Assembly: GCA_015064785.1 (NCBI GenBank)
Contig: SVRM01000015.1
Span: forward strand, 1 to 48,336
Direction: 5' to 3'
Length of the DNA: 48,336 bases
Source of the DNA: Oscillospiraceae bacterium
Lineage (GTDB): Bacteria; Bacillota; Clostridia; Oscillospirales; CAG-272
The position numbers were made by a program, and so were the translations under genes. Position 1 is the first letter of the stretch, and every line of letters begins with the position of its first letter. Of the stretch, positions 9,242 to 17,388 are shown one piece after another. The notes beneath the pieces are model-generated. The model worked only from the letters and a program-made list of their open reading frames with translations. It was not told the origin of the DNA and did not search any database.

Positions 9242-9979
9242 ATGAAAAAAACAGTGTTAATCACCGGCGGTGCATCCGGTATGGGTCTGCTTTGCGGACA
9301 GTGTTATGCACGCGAAGGCTACAACGTCGCCCTGGTCGACATCAACCGCGAGATGCTTGACGAAAAGGTCGCCGAAATCGCGGCGTATCCAGCCGATGTC
9401 ATCGGCATCAGCATCGACATCCGCGACTACGCACAGGTCGAGCAGGCGTGCAAGACAACATGGGAAACCTTTGGTTCCATTGATATTTTAATCAACTGTG
9501 CTGGCGGTGCGGAGTGCCGTGTCTGTCATGCAGGCGGACCGTTCCACGAAATCCCGATCGATGTCTTTGACTGGGGTCTGGACGTCAATCTCAAGGGTGC
9601 TGTATATTTTGATCATGCCGCACTGAAATACATGGCAGAGCAGAAGTCCGGTGTGATCGTTCATCTCGGCTCCATTACAGGCGAGGAAGGAAGCCCGAAC
9701 AACGTCGCATACGCCGCATCCAAAAGTGCTTTGATGACCGGTGTCACCAAATCCATTGCGCAGGCAGGTGCACCGTACAATGTACGCTGCGTCTGTATCG
9801 CGCCCGGTCCCGTTCTCACCCGTCCCGGTATGGCAAGCATGAAAACACTCGCCGGACGCGCGGCAGAACCGCAGGAGCTGGTCGATATGATCATGTACGC
9901 CGCATCCGACAAGGCCGCGTTCTGGAATGGCTCGACCCTGCTCATGGACGGCGGCAGAAATGTAATGGGAAGGGGCTGA
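9242..9979 (+). CDS. Short-chain dehydrogenase/reductase (SDR)
   Basis: A classical SDR of 245 residues: TGGASGMG cofactor loop near residue 8, NCAGG motif near 88, catalytic Ser in HLGSITG and YAASK with catalytic Tyr and Lys. The C-terminus ends in the usual LLMDGGRNVMGRG. I chose ATG 9242 because GAGG at 9229-9232 is nine bases away; an ATG 15 bases upstream lies within the previous stop region. It uses NAD(P) to interconvert an alcohol and a ketone. Its place between the Gfo/Idh enzyme and the dehydratase-like enzyme suggests it makes or reduces a keto intermediate of the same pathway. Confidence 0.88.
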   Translation: MKKTVLITGGASGMGLLCGQCYAREGYNVALVDINREMLDEKVAEIAAYPADVIGISIDIRDYAQVEQACKTTWETFGSIDILINCAGGAECRVCHAGGPFHEIPIDVFDWGLDVNLKGAVYFDHAALKYMAEQKSGVIVHLGSITGEEGSPNNVAYAASKSALMTGVTKSIAQAGAPYNVRCVCIAPGPVLTRPGMASMKTLAGRAAEPQELVDMIMYAASDKAAFWNGSTLLMDGGRNVMGRG

Positions 9980-9984
9980 ACACC

Positions 9985-10746
9985 GTGACACACAAGCCGA
10001 CCTTTCTTCACCAGAACAAGCCGCTCATCACCTGTATGGTGCAGGCGGGAACGGTTGATGATACCCTGAAGCTCGTCCGTGATGCGGCATATGATGGCTG
10101 TGATGCCTACGGCTTCCAGTACGAAAATTTTGCGGATGATCTGCGCACCGAAGCCAATCTGCGCACGATCTTCTCGCAGATGGACGGCAAACCAATTTAT
10201 GTCACCAATTACCGCCGTGGTAAAACCGACGAAGAACTCTCCGCGGGGCTGTTCCAGATGCTCTCCTGCGGCGCGACCCTGCTCGATGTCATGGGAGATT
10301 ACTATTGCCCGACACCGGGTGAGCTGACCGAAGATCCCGCTGCTGTCCAAAAACAAATGGCGCTGATCGAGGAGATCCATGCGCGCGGCGGTGAGGTTCT
10401 GATGTCCTCCCATGTGCTGAAATTCACACCAGCCGAAGAAGTCCTGCGTATTGCCCGGGCGCACGAAGCACGCGGTGCCGATATCTCCAAAATCGTCACA
10501 GCGGCTGAAACGGAAGATGAAGAACTGGAAAATCTGCGCATCACAGCCCTTCTGCGAAGAGAACTGCACATCCCGTTTCTGTTCCTATCCGGCGGCTCCC
10601 ACTGCAAGCTGCACCGGCAGATCGGACCGACACTCGGCAGCTGCATGTGGTTGACCGTACACCATTATGACAACTATGCAACACGCTCCCAACCGATTCT
10701 GCACGCAGTCCGTGCCATTGCAGATCATCTCTCCTACGACCTTTGA
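9985..10746 (+). CDS. Divergent type I 3-dehydroquinate dehydratase-like enzyme
   Basis: A 253-residue TIM-barrel protein that aligns end to end with type I 3-dehydroquinate dehydratase (AroD). The SSH catalytic His143 and the Schiff-base Lys169 (ADISKIV) are kept, and Arg211 (LHRQIG) matches the ISR arginine. However, the substrate-binding Glu and Arg of the E-x-R motif read Gly and Gln (DAYGFQYE), and the second Glu reads Met (LDVMGD). It therefore probably still forms a Lys-imine but on a different keto substrate. Translation starts at GTG 9985 with AAGGGG upstream, five bases after the SDR stop. No shikimate-pathway gene is nearby, which also argues for a catabolic role. Confidence 0.7.
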   Translation: MTHKPTFLHQNKPLITCMVQAGTVDDTLKLVRDAAYDGCDAYGFQYENFADDLRTEANLRTIFSQMDGKPIYVTNYRRGKTDEELSAGLFQMLSCGATLLDVMGDYYCPTPGELTEDPAAVQKQMALIEEIHARGGEVLMSSHVLKFTPAEEVLRIARAHEARGADISKIVTAAETEDEELENLRITALLRRELHIPFLFLSGGSHCKLHRQIGPTLGSCMWLTVHHYDNYATRSQPILHAVRAIADHLSYDL

Positions 10747-10767
10747 TATGAAAGGAGAACTTCTTAC

Positions 10768-11751
10768 ATGAAAGCAATTTTAGTCAATGACGACCACACC
10801 CTGCGTTGGGACAATGTACCCGATCCCGTCCCCGGAGAACGCGATGTGCTGATCGAAATTCATTATGCCGCACTCAACCGCGCAGATCTGATGCAGCGGG
10901 CAGGTGATTATCCGCCGCCGCCCGGTTCTCCGGAATGGATGGGACTGGAGGTATCCGGTTATATCCGCGCGATGGGCGATATTGCCGCCAAAGAATCGGC
11001 ATGGAACATCGGCGATGCGGTATGCGCACTGCTCGGCGGCGGCGGTTATGCGGAATATGTCACCGTTCCCTACGACATGCTGATGCCCGTGCCGGCAGGA
11101 AGAACGCTTGCAGAAGCGGCTGCCATGCCGGAAGCCTACTGCACAGCTTATCTGAACCTGTTCCGCGAAGGTCAGGCCCGGGCCGGCGACACACTTTTGG
11201 TACATGCCGGCGCATCGGGGCTTGCTTCCGTCATCATTCCGATGGCAAAGGCATTCGGTCTGCGCGTGATTACCACCGTGCGCCGAAAAGATGCGGCTGA
11301 TCGCATTGCCTCGCTCGGTGCAGATATTGTGGTTGACACATCCGTGACAGACATTCGTGATATTCTGCGTGAACAGCTTGCGCTTGGTACGCCGGTTTCC
11401 ATTGCAATCGACTGCCTCGGCGGCGCTGAGATGGGTGCCTGTCTGCCGTATCTGGCACACGGTGCACGCTGGATTATGATTGCCGCGCTGGCTGGTACGC
11501 TGACAGAAATCGATCTGAAAAACATCTATGTCCGCAATGTACGCATCATCGGCTCGACCCTGCGATCAAGAACTCCGGCATTCAAAGCGAAGCTGATCGC
11601 CGAGCTTGTCCGTGTTGTCTGGCCGATGGTGGAAAACGGACAAATCCCCGCGGTCATTCACGGGATTTATCCGATTACGAAAGCTGAACTGGCACAGCAG
11701 ATCATGCAGGACGGCGGACATCAGGGAAAACTCGTTTTGCAGGTACGGTGA
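10768..11751 (+). CDS. NAD(P)H:quinone oxidoreductase-like MDR (PIG3 type)
   Basis: A 327-residue protein of the zinc-free quinone-oxidoreductase branch. YAALNRADLMQR followed by a YPPPPG loop (about residues 31-52) is characteristic of the TP53I3/PIG3 group, and VHAGASGLAS gives the NAD(P)-binding turn. AAGGAG lies eight bases before the start and 21 bases separate it from the previous gene. It would reduce a quinone or an enone. In this operon it might reduce an unsaturated ketone produced by the dehydratase-like step, which is an inference from order alone. Confidence 0.85.
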   Translation: MKAILVNDDHTLRWDNVPDPVPGERDVLIEIHYAALNRADLMQRAGDYPPPPGSPEWMGLEVSGYIRAMGDIAAKESAWNIGDAVCALLGGGGYAEYVTVPYDMLMPVPAGRTLAEAAAMPEAYCTAYLNLFREGQARAGDTLLVHAGASGLASVIIPMAKAFGLRVITTVRRKDAADRIASLGADIVVDTSVTDIRDILREQLALGTPVSIAIDCLGGAEMGACLPYLAHGARWIMIAALAGTLTEIDLKNIYVRNVRIIGSTLRSRTPAFKAKLIAELVRVVWPMVENGQIPAVIHGIYPITKAELAQQIMQDGGHQGKLVLQVR

Positions 11752-11935
11752 CAGTGATGGGAAAATTGGCCGATGGCTGATGATAACCATCCGCGAACCA
11801 AAATAAAAAAAAGTGCGGATGAGCATCGGACGGTCGATGCCTGACCACTAAGCTTTGCAATAGAATTCGATGGAAAAAGATCGATATACTGCAAAACCGA
11901 CACATTTTCTGCGACACACCAAACAGGAGAACCTC
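11752..11935. other. Gene-free spacer before GH35
   Basis: These 184 bases hold no convincing gene. A 6-bp stem, GCATCG (11823-11828) with CGATGC (11835-11840), is present but has no T-run, so it is not a normal terminator. No clear promoter is seen. The GH35 gene may therefore be co-transcribed with the dehydrogenase operon. Confidence 0.4.
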
Positions 11936-13804
11936 ATGCATAAAAAACTTTTGACTATGAACGAAGCCGGTTTCTATCTGAACGGCGAACCCTTTGACCT
12001 GCAATCCGGCGATTTTCATTATTTTCGCTGTCTGCCGGGCGGCTGGCGGCACCGACTGGAGCTGATGCGTGCATTCGGTCTGAACACCTTGCAGACGTAT
12101 GTGCCGTGGAGCCTGCATGAACCCGAACAGGGGCAATTCTGCTTTGACGGACATCTGAACCTGCGCGCATTTTTGCAGTTGTGTCAGGAGGTCGGGCTGT
12201 ATGTTATGCTCCGACCGGCTCCGTATATCTGCTCCGAATGTGACTGGGGCGGTATGCCATACTGGCTCATGCGCGAGGACTGCTGTCCCAGAACAACGGA
12301 CACCGCATTCACCGCGCCTTATAAAGTATATTTTTCCCGGCTGATGCAGGAAATTGCGCCAATGCTGTCGACGCGCAGCGGTCCGATCATCGCCGTTTCC
12401 GTCGAAAACGAATACGGCAGCTACGGTATGGACCGGGACTATATCGAATGGAACGCAGAACTCTACCGTTCTTTGGGCATTGATGTTCCGCTTTATAACA
12501 CTGACGGAGACAACGCCTTTATGCTGACCCATGGCGGTCCGGAAGACCTCTGGTCCGGCATCAACCTCCCTGCGGTCACCGAGCGGTCCGTGCAGTGCTA
12601 TCACACGTACCAGCGCGGATATCCGATCTATGTCGGTGAGATGTGGGGCGGACGCGCACAGCAATGGGGTGGACGGTTTGCCCGTCAGACCGCCGAAACG
12701 ATTGCCGAGCGATATCAGACGGCGCTGTCATTCGATGCGCACGTCAACTTCTATATGTTCTGCGGCGGAACCAACTTCGGCTTTTTTGGCGGTGCCAACC
12801 ACTGTGTGTTCCGCGCTGATGTCCCGGGCGCAAAGGAACGCTATATCCCGTTCTGTACAAGCTACGATGTGGACGCACCAGTCACCGAGGACGGGCGTCC
12901 TACCGAAAAATATTTCGCGCTGCGGCGTGTTCTCGCCGCACATCGCGGTATGTCGGTCGACGATCTGCCGTCTGTCCCCGATAACCGTCCCGTGCAGACA
13001 GCAGGTGACATTTGTTGGGAACAATCCCGTTGTGTCCTCGATCCTGCCGTACTTGATGCATTGACCGAAACGTGTATCACATCGGGCAACGTCCGCTCAA
13101 TGGAGTCACTCGGACAGGATTATGGCTTTGTGCTGTACACAACCCACATCCGCGCATCCGACCCCGATTATACCTACTCGATCAGCATCGAGGGACTTCA
13201 TGACCGCGCCGATATCTATGCCGACGGTGTGTATCTCGGTACCTATTACCGCGACCGGGTCAACACGCCCGTATCCTTCCGTATTCCCGCGGGAAAAATA
13301 CGGCTTGATCTGCTGGTTGAGAACATGGGTCGTATCTGCTACGGCTACAAGATCACGGACGAGCATAAAGGTATCATCGGCTGTGTCAGAACCAACCGCT
13401 GTGCCGGTATTGTCACCAACTGGGAAAATCGTGCACTGCCCTGCCGCTATCCGCAGATTGAAGCTGCATTAGCAGCTGAGCCGTCTGCACACATCGAACC
13501 GTCGCCCACCGCACCGCATCTGTTCCGCGGAACATTCGCTGCCATACCCAACGTGGATACCTACCTGTGCTTTACCGGAACCAATATGTCAAAGGGACAG
13601 GTCTGGATCAATGGCTTTGCCGTGGGACGGTATTGGAGTATCGGCCCGCAGGAAACACTGTATATTCCGGGTGATCTGTTAAAAGAAGAAAACCGTATTG
13701 AAATTCTTGAGCTGTACAGCGACGGAACCGCCCCGGCACCCATGTTTTGCGATGCCGCCAGACTTGACGGACTTTCGGAAAATGCAGAAATCGTCCTTTC
13801 CTGA
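11936..13804 (+). CDS. GH35 beta-galactosidase
   Basis: A 622-residue glycoside hydrolase family 35 enzyme. The (beta/alpha)8 barrel occupies about 1-330 with GDFHYFR and AFGLNTLQTYVPW near the start, the acid/base Glu159 in ENEYGSYG, and the nucleophile at Glu235 in YVGEMWGG. The C-terminal part has two jelly-roll modules (about 390-480 and 510-610). Start 11936 has AGGAGA upstream; an in-frame ATG at 11870 lacks one. No signal peptide is seen, so it acts on imported beta-galactosides. It ends an operon of oxidoreductases, suggesting that the galactoside or its aglycone is then oxidised. Confidence 0.9.
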   Translation: MHKKLLTMNEAGFYLNGEPFDLQSGDFHYFRCLPGGWRHRLELMRAFGLNTLQTYVPWSLHEPEQGQFCFDGHLNLRAFLQLCQEVGLYVMLRPAPYICSECDWGGMPYWLMREDCCPRTTDTAFTAPYKVYFSRLMQEIAPMLSTRSGPIIAVSVENEYGSYGMDRDYIEWNAELYRSLGIDVPLYNTDGDNAFMLTHGGPEDLWSGINLPAVTERSVQCYHTYQRGYPIYVGEMWGGRAQQWGGRFARQTAETIAERYQTALSFDAHVNFYMFCGGTNFGFFGGANHCVFRADVPGAKERYIPFCTSYDVDAPVTEDGRPTEKYFALRRVLAAHRGMSVDDLPSVPDNRPVQTAGDICWEQSRCVLDPAVLDALTETCITSGNVRSMESLGQDYGFVLYTTHIRASDPDYTYSISIEGLHDRADIYADGVYLGTYYRDRVNTPVSFRIPAGKIRLDLLVENMGRICYGYKITDEHKGIIGCVRTNRCAGIVTNWENRALPCRYPQIEAALAAEPSAHIEPSPTAPHLFRGTFAAIPNVDTYLCFTGTNMSKGQVWINGFAVGRYWSIGPQETLYIPGDLLKEENRIEILELYSDGTAPAPMFCDAARLDGLSENAEIVLS

Positions 13805-13844
13805 TATCTTCTGAAACCATAAGCCGTCAGCGCGCAAGCAATTC

Positions 13845-14020
13845 ATGATCGATATTGGCTCCATGCGCGGCATGACAATCCCATGATTCACAGCATTACA
13901 GTCGGTGTTGTCAGCATGATTCCGGCTTTGCGCAGCGATCCGATGTACAAGCGTCTGCTTGCTTCCCACAAGACAAATATGCAGACCGGATGCTCGCGCT
14001 CGGTGAAATAATCAGGAACA
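13845..14020 (+). pseudogene. Possible short gene remnant
   Basis: Three frames in succession carry protein-like stretches: MIDIGSMRGM (from 13845), then MIPALRSDPMYKRLL (from about 13914), then DKYADRMLALGEII (from 13972). Read with one stop and one frameshift removed they could form a continuous C-terminal fragment. I do not recognise the family. The rest of the 13805-14444 interval holds the terminator, promoter and remnant listed separately. Confidence 0.3.
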
Positions 14021-14036
14021 AGGAATCACACCAAAG

Positions 14037-14071
14037 CAGAGCCCATCTGACATTGCAGGGCTCTGTTTTTT
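14037..14071 (+). terminator. Rho-independent terminator after GH35 region
   Basis: CAGAGCCC (14037-14044) pairs perfectly with GGGCTCTG (14058-14065), followed by a T-run. It ends transcription from the dehydrogenase/GH35 operon. Confidence 0.8.
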
Positions 14072-14209
14072 CCGTTTTTGAAACGGGGAACGGTACCGTC
14101 CCGTTCCATAACAGAGCCGGAAATAGCATTCCAGAGAGCATCATAATATAAATTATCCTGCTTATTTTTCATATTCTGCATAATCAGAAACAAAACATTA
14201 ACATTTCCA

Positions 14210-14218
14210 TGTTATAAT
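14210..14218 (+). promoter_or_regulatory. Extended -10 promoter
   Basis: TGTTATAAT matches the TGnTATAAT extended -10 form. No good -35 lies 16-18 bases upstream, which is usual for this promoter class. It would drive the small remnant and the fused transporter gene behind it. Confidence 0.55.
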
Positions 14219-14233
14219 GAAAAAGAATCCAAT

Positions 14234-14434
14234 ATGACGGCAGACGGTCGTCCTCACAGCCCTCCGGATCATTGTCCGCAGTACAAAGAGAATATAACGA
14301 TTGTGAATCAAATAGATAACAAAAGCAAAGAAACCGCATCCACCTTCAACCAAACCTGCTCCGCAAAGGAACAGGAGGAGCTGTGGCGGAGCCGTCAGAA
14401 ATACTCATCATCGGAAGAAGATAAAAGGAAGTGA
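14234..14434 (+). pseudogene. Truncated small ORF, N-terminal fragment of a Clostridial membrane-protein family
   Basis: The last 30 or so residues (SAKEQEELWRSRQKY followed by an EEDK segment) match the N-terminal signature of a common Clostridial membrane-protein family in which the form SAKxQEExxxIRxKYxxxEEDK is followed by a Leu-rich linker and two membrane helices. Here the frame stops directly after EEDKRK, so the membrane part is missing. The first 35 residues have no family look. It is probably a decayed gene whose promoter now serves the downstream transporter. The match is from memory of the motif and would need a search to confirm. Confidence 0.45.
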
Positions 14435-14444
14435 GAGATTCTGT

Positions 14445-15968
14445 ATGGGATGTGAACATCTGATTGTTGCCCTGGCAGCCGCGCTTGCCGGTATCGGAAC
14501 AGGACTGGTCGGTCTCAGCGCGGCAACGGCAATGGTACCGCTGCTGATTGTGCTGTGTCCAACCTTCGGCGGAGAACACGGTGCTTTTATGGCAACCGCT
14601 CTTGCACTGGCAAGCGACATCCTCGGCTCGGCGGTCACAACGGCTGTATATGCAAAAAACAGAAACATTGACTTAAAGCACGGCTGGCTCATTGCGTCGT
14701 GCATCATCGGAATGTGTACCGTCGGCTCCATCGCAGCATATTATACCCATCAGACGGTGCTGGGCGGCTTCTCTCTGTTTCTCTGCGTGGCAATCGGCAT
14801 CCGGTTTCTGGTAAAGCCGGATTCCAAGGCACGTCCTCCCAAAAACGGTGCGGTAAAACTGAACCGAAAAGAAATCGCTGTATCGCTGTTCTTCGGTCTG
14901 ACCATCGGGTTCGGAACCGGCTTCTTCGGCTCGGGCGGCGGCATGATGATGCTGATTGTCTTCACTGCCATGCTGGGCTACGAACGCCGGACCGCGGTCG
15001 GAACCTCGACATTCATCATGACCTTCACCGCACTGATCGCATCGGTCAGCCACATCCTGATCGAACCGACAATTCTATATGAATGCTGGGATTATCTGCT
15101 GATCTCTATCGCGGCGGCAACGCTGTTTTCCCTGGTCAGCGCACGATTTGCCAACAAAGTGAATGGCCGTGTTGTCGGATATGTCACGGGCGTCATCCTG
15201 CTTTTGTTGGGTCTTGCGATGATTTTCCTCAACAACCGCGACAAGATCAATCCGGTTTATCTGTATGAATACCTGCGGGTACTCGGCATCTACATTGTCT
15301 CCATCGTGCTGATGGCATCCGTCCTTCTGGTGATCCGCTATACAACAAAAGTACCGGACTACATTTTCCGGAAGCTGCTCCATATCGTTGCGTTTACCTC
15401 AATCCTGCCGCTGGCACTCAGCACCGAAATCTGGTGGATTGCTGTGGGCGTGGAGATTTTTTTCCTGATCATCATTATCGTCGCGCTGCATGTTCTGGAG
15501 AAATTTTCATTCTATCGAAATCTGTTCGTGGAAAAGGAGCAGCACGAGGTTATCAAAAGCTTTGTAGCGCTGTTCAGCCTGATAACAGTTCTGCTTGCCG
15601 TCTTCTGGGGCGGGTTCGGTGTCGGCCATCAATACCTCGCCATTGCCGCCATCATGGCATGGGGACCGGGAGACGCTGTGGCTGCCATTGTCGGAAAAAA
15701 GCTTGGACGTCACAAATTGCAGGGCAAATGGATTGAGGGTGTGAAATCTGTGGAAGGCAGTGTGGGAATGGCAATTACATCTTTCATCTGTGTCTTGCCG
15801 ATTCTGCTTCTGCTGTCACCGATGCCGTGGTACATCTCCCTGCTGTTCGCATTGATTCTCGCACCAATCGCATCCCTGACCGAGCTTTTCACCAAAAAAG
15901 GGTGGGATACCGTCACGGTTCCGATCGTTTCCGCGCTCGTGTTGTTGTTTTCGATGTTTTGGGGTTGA
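14445..15968 (+). CDS. TauE/SafE-type permease fused to dolichol/phytol-kinase-like domain
   Basis: A single uninterrupted 507-residue frame with two membrane modules. Residues 1-260 are a TauE/SafE (TSUP) anion-exporter domain with the paired glycine motifs GIGTGLVGLSAA and GFGTGFFGSGGG. Residues 270-507 look like the CTP-dependent dolichol/phytol kinase or phosphatidate cytidylyltransferase superfamily: RKLLHI at 309, GPGDAVAAIVGKKLG at 407, KSVEGS at 434, and a TELFTKKGWDTVTVPI end carrying Glu480 and Asp488. The ribosome site (AGGAAG) is rather distant. Its own promoter and terminators make it a stand-alone unit. A lipid or isoprenoid alcohol phosphorylation coupled to anion export is a guess. 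Confidence 0.8.
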   Translation: MGCEHLIVALAAALAGIGTGLVGLSAATAMVPLLIVLCPTFGGEHGAFMATALALASDILGSAVTTAVYAKNRNIDLKHGWLIASCIIGMCTVGSIAAYYTHQTVLGGFSLFLCVAIGIRFLVKPDSKARPPKNGAVKLNRKEIAVSLFFGLTIGFGTGFFGSGGGMMMLIVFTAMLGYERRTAVGTSTFIMTFTALIASVSHILIEPTILYECWDYLLISIAAATLFSLVSARFANKVNGRVVGYVTGVILLLLGLAMIFLNNRDKINPVYLYEYLRVLGIYIVSIVLMASVLLVIRYTTKVPDYIFRKLLHIVAFTSILPLALSTEIWWIAVGVEIFFLIIIIVALHVLEKFSFYRNLFVEKEQHEVIKSFVALFSLITVLLAVFWGGFGVGHQYLAIAAIMAWGPGDAVAAIVGKKLGRHKLQGKWIEGVKSVEGSVGMAITSFICVLPILLLLSPMPWYISLLFALILAPIASLTELFTKKGWDTVTVPIVSALVLLFSMFWG

Positions 15969-16013
15969 ATGATGTGCGGTTTGCTATGTTTTATGACTGC
16001 GTAATCAAAAGAA

Positions 16014-16061
16014 CGGGATACCCGTGTTCCGGATAACGGATCGGGTATCCCGCTGCTTTTT
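16014..16061. terminator. Bidirectional terminator
   Basis: CGGGATACCCG (16014-16024) pairs perfectly with CGGGTATCCCG (16042-16052), followed by CTGCTTTTT. It lies between convergent genes, so it can serve the fused transporter (plus) and the Gfo/Idh-like gene (minus). Confidence 0.8.
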
Positions 16062-16110
16062 CAATCAGATTCTATACGGTGTTTGTTGGCAAAGAGATCA
16101 CGCCGCGCCA

Positions 16111-17259
16111 TCAGAATCGCGGTACTGTGATCCATTCACCGTCGCGCAGTGCTGACTCGTGGGAGCAGATGCCTGCGGCAGTGATATTACCTGCCAACGC
16201 CTCATCGACCCACGGCTTGCGCCCTTCGACAATGCTGCTGACAAATTCGTGTACCATATGCGCGTGCGAACCGTGGTGACCACCGCCGGCACCGACCGCA
16301 AGAGAATCCTGCGGTTTCTCGGGATCATACTGTCCGCCGACCGTATACTTCCACAGTTCCTGCGGCAGATATTGATAATAATTGGGCAGTTGCACCTGTT
16401 CCACCGTTGTCACACCGCCGCGGCGGTTCGCATCGTCACGCGGGGAAAGGCTGGTAACATAAGGTGCATCGCCGTCAGCGAAACCCCATTCAAAACTCTT
16501 TTTGCTGCCGTAAACATGCAGGCCTTCCTGGTAAATCCGCGCCGTTTCAAACAGTGTGCGGGTTGCTTCCCCTGCCAACCCGTTTGCAAAACGCAGATGC
16601 GTGGTTTCTGTCGGGAAGGGATTGCCCCAGCGTTTGGTGAGCGCAGGGCGCATCGTGCCGGAACCGAGGCAGGAAACCCGTTCCACACGGCTGCCGGACA
16701 GCGCAATCATCGGCGCGAGCGCATGTGTTCCGTACCAGAAGGGCGGCAGTCCGTCCCAGTATTCAGGCCAGTATTCCATGTCCTGATAATGGGATCCGCG
16801 CATCAGCTGAATCCGACCAAGCTCCCCCGTTCTGATCATGTCAGAAACATAGAAGAACTGGTATGTATACAGTGTTGTTTCCATCATCATGTAATTTTTC
16901 CCGGAGCGTCGTACCGCCGCGCAGATGGCACGGATTTCCTCAAGGGTGGTTGCCATCGGAACCGTGCAGGCACAGTGCTTGCCCGCATGGAGTACCGCGA
17001 TGGTATGTGCTGCGTGATCGGGGATGCCCGAGAGCAGATGCACTGCATCAATGGTGTCATCCGCCAGGATTTCCTCAAAAGATGCGGTTTTCGCCTTGGG
17101 GTTGGCATCAATATGCGCTTGCAGACGCGCCGGATTCTGATCGCAGATGATCACCTCTCCGACCGCCGGATGATCGATCCAGATCGGCACAAAGCATCCG
17201 CCGAAGCCCATGCCCACAATCGCCGCTTTCAGTTTTCCATTTATCATAATAATTACCAT
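16111..17259 (-). CDS. Gfo/Idh/MocA-like protein lacking the catalytic Lys
   Basis: A 382-residue NAD-binding protein: IVGMGFGG Rossmann turn near residue 15 and a C-terminal substrate domain with a GAGGGHHGSHAHMVHEF motif. The EKP motif that carries the catalytic Lys of dehydrogenases reads TVPMATT. Loss of that Lys with a His/Gly-rich C-terminal motif is the pattern of GH109-type NAD-dependent glycosidases, so it may cleave a glycoside by transient oxidation instead of oxidising it. It is the second gene after the AraC regulator at 17389. The start ATG (17259) is separated from AAAGGAAGG by a hairpin; an in-frame ATG at 17247 is an alternative. Confidence 0.75.
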   Translation of the reverse strand: MVIIMINGKLKAAIVGMGFGGCFVPIWIDHPAVGEVIICDQNPARLQAHIDANPKAKTASFEEILADDTIDAVHLLSGIPDHAAHTIAVLHAGKHCACTVPMATTLEEIRAICAAVRRSGKNYMMMETTLYTYQFFYVSDMIRTGELGRIQLMRGSHYQDMEYWPEYWDGLPPFWYGTHALAPMIALSGSRVERVSCLGSGTMRPALTKRWGNPFPTETTHLRFANGLAGEATRTLFETARIYQEGLHVYGSKKSFEWGFADGDAPYVTSLSPRDDANRRGGVTTVEQVQLPNYYQYLPQELWKYTVGGQYDPEKPQDSLAVGAGGGHHGSHAHMVHEFVSSIVEGRKPWVDEALAGNITAAGICSHESALRDGEWITVPRF

Positions 17260-17308
17260 GGCTTTCGCTTGTCGAAAGCCTTCCTTTCAAAAATTTCGTC
17301 TCGAAATT
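17260..17308 (-). promoter_or_regulatory. Two hairpins flanking the ribosome site of the Gfo/Idh-like gene
   Basis: On the minus strand a perfect 8-bp stem (GGCTTTCG/CGAAAGCC, plus-strand 17260-17280) lies between the ribosome site (plus-strand 17279-17287) and ATG 17259, and a second perfect 7-bp stem (17292-17308) lies just upstream. The first takes up the last two G of the ribosome site and would fold a 19-base gap into a short effective spacing. Confidence 0.55.
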
Positions 17309-17388
17309 CGGGTCAAAATAATGTTTCAGGCTGTTGTTGTTTGAGTGACTATCATCTATGCGCAAATGGCATAGGAATTTTTCAGTGA

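Noticed and set aside
9985..10746. Biosynthetic aroD annotation
   Set aside because: The substrate-binding Glu/Arg residues are changed and the neighbours are catabolic oxidoreductases.
16159..17388. Long plus-strand open frame opposite the Gfo/Idh-like gene
   Set aside because: The minus-strand frame carries clear Rossmann and C-terminal motifs; the plus-strand frame has none and no ribosome site.
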